Below, piece by piece: positions 46,001 to 60,666 of a DNA stretch of 64,000 nt (positions are counted from its first letter, which is position 1; each line of letters starts with the position of its first letter). The stretch spans positions 558,001 through 622,000 of the forward strand of contig NW_026570240.1 of the NCBI RefSeq assembly GCF_019649055.1, given 5' to 3'. The notes below the pieces were generated by a model that was not told the DNA's origin, ran no database searches, and worked only from the letters and a program-made list of their open reading frames with translations. The stretch comes from Paramacrobiotus metropolitanus (lineage: Eukaryota > Tardigrada > Eutardigrada > Parachela > Macrobiotidae). A program made the position numbers and the translations under genes.

Positions 46001-46597
46001 CCTCGAAATCCATAATATTTCGTTCATAAGGAAACCATACCTCAGTATTCCGTTGGATTATCCGAAGCACCTCAACTTGGAGAACACTGGATCCGGCTCG
46101 GAAGGTTTCTGCCATTCTCATAAATGCAGAATTGACAATTGTGGGTGAGGCATAACGTGAAACAATTTGCCCGCACAACTGCACACCTTCCACATGATCT
46201 ATTGCCTTCGGAGATCTCATCAGTTCGATAACACGGAGAAAAGCGCCATGAGCTTCTGATTCCTGTAATTCTAAAGAGAGCTTTTCTTCTGGAAAAAGTA
46301 TCCCAGAGAAACCATTCTCCAGAAAATGTCGATCGGCCGTAACCACTACTGAAAACGGAAGCGCAGCTGTCTTTTCGCTACGGCAAACTTAAAATTAATG
46401 GAATTACTGGGATTTTAATAAGCGAAAAACAGTAAAATGAGTACGAGTATTTCTATTTTAAACTCCAAGAATTAAAATTATAAAAATAATAAAGTCAACG
46501 AGTGGCAGCATAGAAAAGGTAGCCGCCGCTGCAGTGGTTATATTGCAGCACTACTTGCAGCCGCCTGGGGTGACAGCTTGAAAAAGTCGTAATACAT
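43004..46597 (-). CDS. INTS7: Integrator complex subunit 7
   Basis: INTS7 belongs to the metazoan Integrator, which cleaves nascent RNA of snRNA and paused protein genes on Pol II. It is an ARM/HEAT-like alpha-solenoid. Exons 46348-46041, 45925-45628 and 45312-43004 are firm; the last codes about 770 residues. Matches to human INTS7 include NSAFMRMAETFR, FSVMYSNDPVGRAITLRLLAAIA, WDLYKLARTASVDGRHYFASEIY, and the C-terminal PIPRYFFQQYQSTSLAVVITPS. No ATG is in frame near the 5' end of exon 46348, and TAG precedes it, so a short first exon is needed. ATG 46597 with donor after 46555 (MYYDFFKLSPQAAA) fits in phase and gives 985 aa (human 962), but this exon is tentative. The protein ends NPPQDKME and lacks the human Gln-rich tail. 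Confidence 0.92.
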
Positions 46598-47596
46598 AAA
46601 AATTCTTGAAAATGGTTGATTGCATACTCGTACCACCGGGGTAAGGTTAAGGTAAAATAATAAGTACTTAAGTACCGTTAATAACGAACGTACCTTTATC
46701 GCAATCAAAAAATTAATAATCAGAATTTCGAGAAGTTGCGTAATAACCTTTCTGATTCGGGTCCGTTTTGTTATTTCGCGCGGCAGCGCAGACAACCAAT
46801 TCAGCGGGTGTGATTTCTCAGGGCAAATCAGTCTGGCAGTGTGGCAGGGCCGGGAAACACTACGGTCACCGTACCGTGCTACGGTAGCAACAGTGCAGAA
46901 TTTTTTGAAAAAAAATCTTGATTTGACGATCTGCTACATCGAAGAATTTCATACTTTATTTGCTTTCATTCCTTTTGGGACGATGACCTTACACCGGAGT
47001 AGAACTACAGTGCTTTAAGAGATGATAAGCAGTTGTACGTACAATGTATTTGTGAATTTTCTCATACTACTGGGAATTATAGGAAGTACAATGTTTCTGC
47101 ATTTTGCCACTAGTCTGATGGCTCAAAATGTATTTTACTGCTAAACTTTTAGAGTTTAAAATACCAGTATATTATAATACTAGTATTCGCTCTTAAATTC
47201 CATACGAGTACTTGTCATAGGGAGGACTTGAAAAAATCTGAGTGTACAAGTACAGTATGTAAACTTGTTTTGCAGTTGATCTGACCATAATGTTTCATTA
47301 AATGCGAAAATTGTTCGTAGTGTTAGAAATGTTGCATTCGAGCGGCAGTTATGTTAGATCACCAAACCATTTTTGTTTGCATCGTTCTTATCCATAAAAA
47401 TGTGCAACACAAAAAGCTTTCCAGAATACTCGCAACGGGTCAGAAAGCAATCAGAAATTCAGGTCACCAGCATCTCCTCTTGCATGCGTGTCAATTTTCC
47501 ACAAATGTGATCAACACAACATTTAAATATCAGAATAGCACTTTCTAAAAACGAATCTCAAAAGTATCAGTTGCAGATTTGCAGAGCATGGCAAAT
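46598..47596 (-). other. Intergenic, INTS7 5' flank and ERp44 3' flank
   Basis: 1.0 kb, with TACGAGTA-type octamers at 46625 and 47203. An alternative INTS7 start, MSALPREITKRTRIRK at 46795, does not fit the splice phase. No other gene is seen. Confidence 0.5.
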
Positions 47597-49915
47597 CTAA
47601 AGTTCGTCTCGAAGTAGCGTGTAACGATTTCTCGAAGGAGCCAATTTTTTGAAGGTAGATTCGGGAGGAGTGGAGCCAACTGGCGGAAGATGTTTTGCTC
47701 CAGAATCAGCTACCGGAACGTGCTCACCGGGCTGAATCCAAGAGAACGCGATCAGTGTCAGTAAATGACCAGTCAATTCGCGTTAAATTACATTCAAAGT
47801 TCGCAAAGCCTTACCTTAATTGAGTCAGAAGGCGCTTGTGTGCTCGGCTCGTTCGGGTCGAAGCCATAATGGAAGACACGATGAAGCTTGCCAGAATGCA
47901 AATCATCAATAAATGTTCGCAGCTTGCCAGGGACACTGCAGCAGAAAAATACAAACCCGACCTAGCATTAACCGTCCAATAACGATGTATGTGAGAAGGC
48001 TTACCCAATATCTTTAAAATCAGGAAATAAATACATATGCCGGAAACTGTCAATAGCAATCAAAGGTAAATCTGCTTGAGATTTTCCCAAATGGCTCAGT
48101 GGATGAGAAAACTTTTCTCCATCGGCAATCAAAAAATTAACGGTATCTAGAACGACAAACCATCAGTCACAAAATATCTCCAAATTTTTAAATGGTTAAC
48201 AACAACCAGACCATTCCCCTTACTTCTATCGCCCGACAACTGTTTCATGATTTCGTCCTTAAATATTTGCGGCGATCTGGTATCATCGTTTTTGTGGAAT
48301 AAAATTAAAAAGGGTAATCCTTCCTCTGTTAGTTCCTTTAAACATAAGACGAATATTTCGCATGCCATTTTAACCTTTCCGCGCATCAAATTAGGAAAAC
48401 AGCAAAAAATCCGGATACTTTCTAGCTTACCTCCGCATTTTCAAACGTGATTTCTCGCACAATAGGGACACATTTATCATAAATCCACTGGTTAACAGGA
48501 TTATAATCCTGCAGCGGTCCTTGATAGACATCTTCCACAAACGTCTACAATCCTCATCAAACTATTTTTCAAGTTCCACAACGTTTCAGATTCAAATGTA
48601 AGTGCACACCTCTCCAATAAGTTCTCTAAAGACGATTGCATCTCCTTGTCGACCAGGTAGACCAGCGCTGTTGAAACACAACAGTTTCGATGTTTGCAGT
48701 ACATTTTCCACAAATACAAAGGTATGCTTACCCAAAGATAACATAGAACGGACACTCATCTCGTAAGTAGCTAGCCATTCGCTGAATATTATGCCAGTAT
48801 GGTACTTGGTTGTTTTGGAAGAACAGATAAACAGCTCGCTTTCGCCGCTTCTGCAATCGGTAAGATGGTTTTTAAAAAAAATGATTACGAAATTCTCTCT
48901 AGGAGAAACCACCTCAGGAGTTTCCATTTCGGAGATACTGGTTACAGGCAAAATAGGGTCTTTCAGTTGTTCTTGGAGGTGAGTGATAAACGCTTCTAGA
49001 GTGCGCTGTCCTCTGTATTCTCGCTTGGAGACTTGACCACTTCTCCATAGCTTCAGCGTAGGATATTTGGAAATGTGGTAAGCAGCGCACGTATCAGCTG
49101 CAACAAATACGAATACTTATAGACTATTCAAATGAGTTTCATGTCGCTTAAGGAAAATTCATGTATCGCAGAACTAGTAACAGGGGATACACACTTTTTA
49201 CAAAAAACTGCATCACACAAAACACTAAGATCGCGAAATATTATTTATTTATATTATAATCAACAGTACGACTTTCAGATTACAAGCATCAATGGTCCGA
49301 TAAAAAAATTCAAATTTATCACCATGTTGCATTAAACGGCCTACCTTCTTTATCACAGTCAATGCGTCCCAAAGCAATCCTGTTTCCCTACATATTTCAC
49401 GAAAAGCGCAATATGTAAACCATAATTAACCTCCACAAGCCATTAATCACACCGGTGTGCGACACAAATATGTGAACAAAATAATTAGTAACACATGACT
49501 GCACTACTGTAAAGTTGTGGACCGCTTACAGGATAATCCGCCTTCATCTTCGCCGATGTTTGATCGAAAATTGGAACTAACATCCGGCTGAATTTGCACC
49601 ACTCCGCAAAGAAGTTTACAAACACCACATCGTATTTTTCTGCAACAGCACCATTTTTAAAATGGAAAAAATTTTCCTAGAGTTTTAAGCGGTTCCTTAC
49701 CCACAACCGAATCCAAGTTATCTTTTCCCAAGTCCAGCACATCGGTAGCAGCCGCTCTTCGCATGCCGTGCTGCATTATCTACAGAATAACCAACCACGC
49801 AAACGGATACTACATCAGCGATTAGCTCAACTTGACCATTTCGAAAATGATTATAGGTATTTATACACACCACATAGAGGACCATGAGCGAATAAACATT
49901 CCATATCTGCGTCAT
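47597..49915 (-). CDS. ERP44: ERp44, ER/Golgi thioredoxin-fold retention chaperone
   Basis: ERp44 cycles between ER and early Golgi and retrieves Ero1, peroxiredoxin 4 and unassembled IgM-like cargo through mixed disulfides. Twelve exons: 49915-49814, 49779-49701, 49639-49530, 49387-49345, 49097-48913, 48850-48732, 48667-48610, 48544-48431, 48335-48224, 48146-48005, 47935-47815 and 47731-47597 (439 aa; human 406). A hydrophobic signal (VYSLMVLYVVCI) is followed by the first thioredoxin domain with FFAEWCKFSRML, the CxFS variant that marks ERp44: one reactive Cys and a Ser in place of the second. Later segments HISKYPTLKLWRSG, KCVPIVREITFEN, ELTEEGLPFLILFHK and DSFRHMYLFPDFKD follow the human order. 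The C-terminus ends RDEL, the retrieval signal. Exon 5 could end at 48913 or about 24 nt later; both keep frame. Confidence 0.95.
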
Positions 49916-50916
49916 TATAAATCTCACGAATTATTCTTTTGGCAAAAGGGAGACGCTGCGAGCCGGACAAATCTCATCTGATCGTTTGCCCCCAATATTG
50001 AGGAGACTCCAACGATCCCTCCCAGTGGAGACCAGAACGGAAACAACCTCAATGCACGTTCAACTTTTCTGACCAGATGTGAACAGAAAACCGCATCCGG
50101 AAACAGCGAACACACTTCTGCGATGTACGACCGGGCTTTCAGATTTTAACAGACTCGCAGCTGATTGTAAACCCATAAGCAGATAATGAAAGTGAGATAA
50201 GCAATCCAAAATCAAAGAGCCTCCGAAAACTGAGGGAAACGCACGGAGATCACATTATTCTAATTTCGTTTTCCTGGCAATATTCAAAAGACAAACTCTC
50301 CACTGACGGCCATTAATCAGTGAAATCAGTGCAAAACTCATAACCAAAGTTGTTGATAAAAAAAACTGTCACAAACAAGAAATTCTATGTTTTTCACTTT
50401 TCAGCCACTAGAAAACTGCCAGCTCGATTTATTTTAATTCTGACCAGTTCTGGGCGCCAGTGCATACGGCGGTACGCACAAGAGCTCATGCAATAATGCA
50501 CGGTGCAGTCGTGCATTATACTGGAGACAGAAGATGACTGGCGAGTGGCGACGAGTAAAAACAAAACCAAAACACTGAAACAAAAAAAATTTTACAAACC
50601 TTTCAGGTTTCCTGATTCTGGCAGCATAAAAATTTAAGGGCAACTGTTCAGGCAGCCAATTCATGTGCTAATCATGCAAAAATTTGACGTGGAATTATTT
50701 CTATTGTGATGGCATAATATTTCTCCGAGATGTGGGCTACACCAGAGTAGCAAATTTGTACCTTCACCACCAAGTATCAAGTAAAATAACTGTTTAATTG
50801 CTGGTCTAATGCTGGATCTGCCTTACTTGGCCTTACTGTCCGGAAGATCGACTTTAGTAGGAGCAACTGAATTTTCTATTTCTTCCTTCTGCACATCGAT
50901 CATCCGGTAAACGGTT
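49916..50916. other. Divergent intergenic region, ERp44 and KATNA1
   Basis: 1.0 kb between head-to-head start codons. An open frame 50434-50664 (minus) has no homologue or splice support. No specific regulatory element could be named. Confidence 0.55.
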
Positions 50917-53915
<2,999 letters not shown>

Positions 53916-54428
53916 TTATTTAACAATTTTGCGGTATCTGTATAATGCTTCCCGCTGTAATGTTTTTTTAATGCTGTGAATTGTTTTCCAGTTCGATGTC
54001 CTGCTATGTAAGAGTAGGAGTGTGACATTTCCGTCCTCTGATTGCATAATCTGACATTCGGGTGTCTAGATCGTATGAAAAAGAGATGATATTTATAGCC
54101 GTTTGCATTCATAGATCAAATTTTCTTTCTCTCTCCATTTACTGCAGCCACATTTCGACCCGTATAAAACTGAATTTATTCTGATAATGAAACGTAGCGG
54201 TTGCAATCACTCAGACAACCAACATTAAAGAAAGAATTCGCCAAGCATTTGGCTGCATTAACAACAATTCAAACATATGACGAAAATTACGTAGCTTTAA
54301 AACGCAACTCGAAAAGATGTTATGGATTCATGCAAATGCAAAGTTTTAGACGCTGATCCTTCCAAATGGTTGAGTAATAACTGAATAAAACGTTAAAAAA
54401 AACACAAAACTGTCGGGTATGCATGAGT
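53916..54428. other. Convergent 3' region of KATNA1 and REEP gene
   Basis: 513 bp between facing stop codons. An AATAAA at 54384-54389 on the plus strand is a candidate KATNA1 poly(A) signal; it lies only 40 bp before the REEP stop on the other strand, so the transcripts probably overlap. Confidence 0.5.
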
Positions 54429-57028
54429 CTACTCCAATTTAGAATTCACGGTGTCCCGAATCTGAGTAGTGGTTTCTTTCACGTAACTGGCAGCGTTGTC
54501 CACCTGGGAATTAATCCGATCTACCTGGCTGTTGATGCGTCCTGCATAGCACAAAATGTTTATCGCTTTCATACGCCACATTAATATAGAAACATGTGTA
54601 CAAAAGCTTGTAGCCATCACATACTTACTATTATATGCAGATCCATAGATAAAATTAAAATACAGAAAAAAGTATTTCCTCAACAAAATTCCATATGGTA
54701 GATTCAATGATACCGTACCACCCGGGGATATCAACATTAATTACAATTCGCTGCAGTGCTTTCACTGTTTGTTAATTTTAAAGAACCGGAAAAGAGTCAT
54801 GCCAAAATACACAAGAAAATGAAATAATAACTGCTTTCCAGTAAGACTGCTATAGCTTTACGCTTTCAATAAGCAGATTTTGATCGAAACATACAACAAA
54901 ATTCCTTAAAGATAGTTACATATTTAAAGATTCACATCGAAATAAATTTCAGTGCGGAACTTGTTCAAAGTCTAGAGTTCTCGGATGACTCATTCATTCC
55001 ATATCGACATCGTCATCTAATCGACCCTGACCTTGAAACTGAGCGGCAGCTGATCCGGTAGCAGGCATGTCGATGTGGAGCGCGCGTTTGGCCACTGGAC
55101 GCAACAACCGATCATAAATGATCAAGCTACCATTTTGCACTCCAGGAAGACACAACCACAGCTGAAATCCGGTCTAGAAAGAAGCAAACAACACCTTCAT
55201 CAGCAAGTTTCCGCTGTATACTTTACGGACAACCGAGTCAGCAGCATGATCATTTATCAGTGCATGACAGTGTATTATTCCATAGGCATACAGAACGCGG
55301 CTCCTACACACCCTGAGCACATGCCAACTATTGCCTTCGTAAAAAAAATGTTAAACTGGGTCCAAAGCACGGAACGTCTCACCCCAGGCTACATATTCAA
55401 TGCGACACTCATGATTTCGCAAAGCACCGTGTAGCCGCTATCAATTGTAAGGTGACAAAGTTTACCGATAACACCTGTCTGGTCTGCCTTACGAACCGTA
55501 AATTCACCGGCTGGAACCGGCATCATTGATGGTCCTCGACTACATATAACGGGCGCACCAATGACCAAACTATGATTTCGCAAACTTCTTCACAGCGACT
55601 GTGTTTTCCAGTTATAATTAAAACATCTCAACAAATTTTTAATCTACATTTCGACCATGCAAAATACACAATTATAAAATCTAACTCACCTTAAGTACGT
55701 AATAGAATGGAAGAACAGAGAGCACACTTTCTCCAAAATGTTCAAACAATCCCAAGAAGCCGAAAACAACCCAATATGTCAGCCACTTTTTGTCATCGTC
55801 TTTGCGTTGAGTTTCCAGTGCACGAAGACTAAAACCATAGTATTTGTGCTTTTTCATTTAACGTACTAAACAGCCAGCAAAAGCAAGCACAAAACGCACC
55901 TTCCCAAAGCGGGGTAGACGAAAGTGATCAGATGGCTCAAAAACCCGGCATGAGCTCCAAACAGCAGATAGAGGGTGATTATGCCCACAACAACTACAAA
56001 ACGATGAACGACGCTATTACTTAACACCCTGCACCTATGCCCACTTGAAACAAGAATATCAAATAGCAACCCGTGTTAATACTGTAAGTAACTGCAATTC
56101 TTGTAATAAAGGGATGCCATACAAGACAAATAAATTTAAAATTATAAAGATGAAATTAAGACAATGTGACTTAGGCTGCGCCAGCCGACAAGCGAACAAA
56201 CCTCAAGATCCGTAAATGCCAAATGGTAATCAAAATAATTTTATCGTTAAGTAGCATTAATCGTTAAGTAACATGTTGCAAAATTTCCATCGGATAAAAT
56301 ACGACGCGATAGTCGTCCCACATTTTCTGCATACCAGCAAAAGCATTCATATTCGAGCTCATGAATGTACTTCCAAAATCGCATGCAGGCTCAAATCCAT
56401 TGAAAGCTATTCTTGCGACTCAGTTAGTTATAAGTCCAGCCGCAACAATTATGATACCCAATAACAATACTAAGAATAATTTTATAAAAATTCCAATACA
56501 TTAAATCAGTTTAAATAGCCAAAAAATTACAGAATGCGGAGACAGCTAATGGTAGCGAAGAAAACGAAGGCACGAAAAGGAAGTCATTGCACGTGGCAAA
56601 AAAATGGGTAATTCCGGAAATGATATATAACACCGGAATTTGCCGTTAGTTTAATACTTTAATAGCAGAAATGCAACATTAGCGGCCAAGCGCACCTACA
56701 ATGAGATTATCACTACGCCTCACGCCTAAAATTTACTTACTATATTAATTGTTGCGGCTGGACTTATACCTTATATTTTATAAGCAAATTAACGGAAGAG
56801 AATGAACTGATTACCTAGGAAAATGGCACTTCGAGGGATATTGGTCTTCTGCTCCACAATCGTTAAATAAGGGGCGATGAAATTCTCCTCGGAGCGCAGC
56901 CACTTATCCAGCTGACTCTTGTACACATTCAGCCTCTCTTTGGATTTTTGAACGAAAGGATTCTGCTCCAGTGTGCTCAAGGGCGACGATTTCGTGGCGT
57001 TGCGGTTGGTATTACTGTTTCGCGACAT
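54429..57028 (-). CDS. REEP5: REEP5/REEP6-type ER-shaping protein
   Basis: REEP5/DP1/Yop1p proteins insert hairpins into ER membrane and bend tubules. Exons 57028-56815, 55993-55900, 55828-55690, 55173-55032 and 54541-54429 give 233 aa. Matches to human REEP5: KWLRSEENFIAPYLTIVEQKTNIPRS, membrane segment ITLYLLFGAHAGFLSHLI, VYPALGRSLRALET, the signature KKWLTYWVVFGFLGLFEHF, then PFYYVLKTGFQLWLCLP and LLRPVAKRA. The last exon codes a helix with RINSQVD repeated twice, resembling the amphipathic tail. Exon 4 can instead read through to a stop at 54994, giving an acidic tail DDDVDME (208 aa); both are in phase. The start ATG 57028 is chosen; the frame stays open upstream without another ATG. The N-terminal 30 residues are Ser/Asn-rich and not in human REEP5. 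Confidence 0.9.
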
Positions 57029-57963
57029 TTCTAGCTTGGCACTCTTGCTGTTTCGGGAAGATCTTACTATGAGATCGGAATGGTATCCAGACAAGATCCA
57101 CTAATGTCTCCAGTACACAGGATCTTAGCTCAAAAGAAAGGAATTCCCATTCCAGAATGAAAGCCAATAATGAATGAAGTTCAAATTTCGGGCACGTTGG
57201 ATTTCGATTTTCAACACGATACAGTCAGCGTAGGTGCAAGAGGATGGTCGACCGATAGGACCAAAGTTTTACCATGAAAGCATCTTGTCGCCACTCGTAC
57301 TGGGGTAGAGCAGATGTTCCGAACTTCCGGTGCGCTTGAAACGTAGGCGGGTCGTAGCTACTTACTTGCTACTTACTGCCAGTTAAATGACAACATGACT
57401 GAAAGCGAATTAAAATTATGTAACTGATAAATAATGACTTCCGGTTTAAACAGAAAGACGCAGAAACTTTAATTTTAGGAGTCCTTCACATTACACTAGT
57501 TTACAGTAAATTTTTGATTCTGAATAATAAGATCATGGTTTGTGGACACGCGTTGAATGGTCTTTCTCACGCGCGTATTTTGCAATGTTAAGCCTATTTT
57601 AACACACAATACTTACTTCAAAGCAGGAAAACCGCTTCTAAGTCGCTTCCTCTGCAGCTGAAATGCGCATTTCAAGGCTACTTATTTTCCATAAGGATAT
57701 GTCATTGACGTCATCACCTAACGTGTCACTGGGTCACTCAAGACTGTAATCTAGGGGCTACCCCTAGACTGGACAGCGTGGACTGGGCCTAGAGTGCAGT
57801 CTGGGTCACCCCATAGCATTTTTACGAGAACTAGTAGATAGTAAGTACATTACTGCACTTTTATTTTTCAATTCACTTTTCACTATCGAAAATCAAACAA
57901 TTTCGTTAGCAAACAACCACTAGGTGACTAATATCACAATCAGTGCGGCCGCGTCAATGCAAG
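57029..57963 (-). other. Intergenic, REEP 5' flank and ASNSD1 3' flank
   Basis: 935 bp. It contains the perfect inverted repeat at 57750-57768 and nothing else that could be supported. Confidence 0.5.
57750..57768. repeat. Perfect 8-bp inverted repeat (TCTAGGGG-CTA-CCCCTAGA)
   Basis: A hairpin-forming palindrome with an 8-bp stem and 3-nt loop, about 200 bp beyond the ASNSD1 stop codon on that gene's downstream side. It could form in the RNA 3' end or be a protein site; no function is known. Confidence 0.5.
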
Positions 57964-59964
57964 TTAACCGAAATTCAACTGCATCCTTGCTCTCTGCAGA
58001 ACCGGGCACACGTCGGATCCATTCTTAGATTTGTCAATTTTGGCAATTCTCGTTCCAAACTGAAGAGCTCTCTTTTCAAGCGTAACAATATTTTCCAAAC
58101 CAAGCTTTTTCGCTAAAAGTCTGAGCAACAATTTATCACCAACGCCCCTAGACAAATGAAAATCACATTTACTGGAAAGGGGCAATTTCAAAATAAATCT
58201 GTTCAGGTGTTCATCCAAAAAAGGATAACGAACTTCTCTGCCGTGATCCGAAATCATGCGATCATCGCGACCACAATTGCGACTGCCAATTCGTCGGAGA
58301 TCCAGAAGCATTTCTGCTTCCGCAGCAGACGCTCCTCCGCTTTGGAACCGAGCCCGGTGACGGGAATAACCACCTAAAAGCTCATCTGCACCCAAACCCG
58401 AGAAAACAATTTTTGCCGGGCTTTTGTAAGTTTCAAGGTTGTTCAGCGTTCCATCTTTAATCACACCTTCTCCGCGAGCAGCAAACCACAACGCAGTTCC
58501 TAATGAGCTGTCCAATACGCATTGCTGCGGTAGAAGCAAATACCACAAGCGACTGCGACGAATATCTTCCACTTCGCTGCCGGCAACGTTAATCATAACG
58601 AAGCGTATAGTATGCTGGGGAAATTTAGATGCCAGCAAATTGTATCCTTCTATGCCCGTTTTCCGGTCTGGTGCATTGTCTGCATCCACGACCTTTCCGT
58701 CTTCCATGAAAGCGACCTACGATACAGATGCGGCATCATATATTACACCAAACGTCATCCAATCTGGATAACCTATAATTATTGACCAATCGGTACAAAG
58801 CGGCGTACTCGTACTGTCAGACACATGGAGTGATGCGAAGAACCACTTTCACCTTATGATAAAGCCCCGTTGTCGTATCAAATTTCTTACGTTCAATAAA
58901 TCCAATGAAGATCCTGATGGCAGAGCTTCCAGGGTCATAAAAGTCATTACAAAGGAATCGATTCCACCCGAAAACAGTACGGCCACTTTAGTATGTTCAC
59001 AACGTTCACAGCAATTCTGGCATGTGTCGTTAGCCATGCAAATTCGCAAGTAAATGCTCTTTCGTAGGAGATCCTCAAAAGTATCTACCAACCGCAAAAT
59101 TTCAGATTTTAACGGATACTCAAAAACGTTTGCTCCAGATTCAGTATCAGATTTGAAGCCATCCGGAATGAGAGAAGAACAGAGGTCTTTTTGGCCGTCA
59201 GTTTCTGACAGCCGGCTATTTTCGGCAGAAGACAGGAAATGAACGACAGTTTCATTATGTTGTCGGAAGTGTCTCAATTCAGAATTCTCGAAATCCGTAC
59301 CGCTGGTAGTCCAGAGATTTACCCATGGAAAAAGTATAACTGATATTTTATTTCGTCCGCACTGAAGGGCAAAAAGGCCGTCAAACGGCACTTCGCCAAA
59401 ATCAAACGCAACCTGTTGCTGTTTCGCAACTTCAACCGGAAATATGGACGACAGGAAAAAATCACAATCCGTTCTCATCCAGAGTAAACTGCGCCGCCCT
59501 AAAGAATCACGGGCGAAATAAAGTGTTTCCGATTCAGCATGATAATACACTATAGCAAATGGGCCAACAATGTTACTGAGAAAAGCGAAGATTTTTCCGC
59601 TATCGCCAGCACATGAATCTAATCCGGAGGAAAGGAATAATGTGTCGCTCTCTGTCAGAAGATCTATCTGCATCTCATCAGGTCGCGCAAATCCAAAGAT
59701 CTCGCCATTCCAGGCCAAAATATTTCCATTCGGGTCGGTGACAGGCTGCGGGACCAAATGCTCACTGCGCAAATGCAAAACAGTAGCGGCTATGTAAACA
59801 TGTTTATAGCACTTGCAAGAATCGCCTGGATGTCGGCACTGGTGGACCACCGGTGCATACGCTTTCCCAGTGTGATCTGGCCCGCGTCGAGAAAGATCTG
59901 CTTCGTTCCAACCCGTTGTTGTGGGGTTCATCCGACAGCTCACAGTGCAAAATATTCCACACAT
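57964..59964 (-). CDS. ASNSD1: Asparagine synthetase domain-containing protein 1
   Basis: ASNSD1 looks like a glutamine-dependent asparagine synthetase but has no firmly known reaction. Two exons (59964-58891, 58716-57964) give 608 aa (human 643). The start at MCGIFC puts Cys at position 2, the class II glutaminase nucleophile after Met removal. WNGEIF (near 95) and GRRSLLW belong to the glutaminase fold. The synthetase half has the PP-loop KVAVLFSGGIDS near 330, then VFSGLGADELLGGYSRHRARFQ, GRDDRMISDHGREVRYPFLDE and LEKRALQFGTRIAK, all close to human ASNSD1. In human the transcript also carries an upstream ORF (ASDURF); no similar frame was found here. It is divergent from POLR1E. Confidence 0.94.
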
Positions 59965-60666
59965 TTCCGAGCATGCACTGCGATCGCTGCCGCTGGCTAC
60001 TGTAGTTTCGCTCGAGCACAAGTTGACTGCTGTGATCACCACTCACCAGTATTCCTGCTCCGAGACACCGAGATAGGCTGCTGGAAATACTATCGTATAA
60101 ACATGAGACAAATTCCAACCATAAACGGCACATGAAAGGCAAGAATCAAGGTGTAGCCGGCGTAAGACGAAAACTGCATTTGAAGTGAGAAGGTAGAAGA
60201 AACGAAAAATCTCCAGAACGCTCTGAATATTAATATTAGAAATTTGACTGATCTTACTTATTACTTACTAGACTGTACCGTACGCTATGGGAGGTTGGGA
60301 ACAGCGTGATTTGTTAAGGCCACTCCACACTCATCTGGTGGCGGCAACGGCAACGGCTGGTAAAAACTTGCCATGCGCCATGGAGGCACGGCTACAATCA
60401 TGACAAAAAGCTACCAGAGTAACCAGACTGTGCTGAGCACTGCCAGCTTTTTCATTGCAGTGATTGCACCACAAAAAGATTCGTTACGAGTACTTACTTT
60501 TAATAACCGTATTTTGTCACTCTGTGCTTCTTCCAAAGACCACAATTTCTGAAAAAATCTGAAGTTTTTATGCCAGATTTTGACTCCAGGGCTTTTCAGT
60601 TAGCTTCTGGATAAAACCAGTTTTCCATATCTGTACTTATCTGGTGGTTGATGGGTGTGGAGCAAA
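59965..60666. other. Divergent intergenic region, ASNSD1 and POLR1E
   Basis: 702 bp between head-to-head start codons with a TACGAGTA octamer at 60485 followed by CTTACTTTT. No gene is supported. Confidence 0.55.

Noticed and set aside
50434-50664. 76-codon minus-strand frame between ERp44 and KATNA1
   Set aside because: No homology, no membrane or signal features, and it lies in a divergent promoter region.
59965-60142. Searched for the ASDURF upstream ORF known from human ASNSD1 transcripts
   Set aside because: The upstream frame starting at 60142 overlaps the main CDS, is not coiled-coil and has no resemblance to the prefoldin-like ASDURF.
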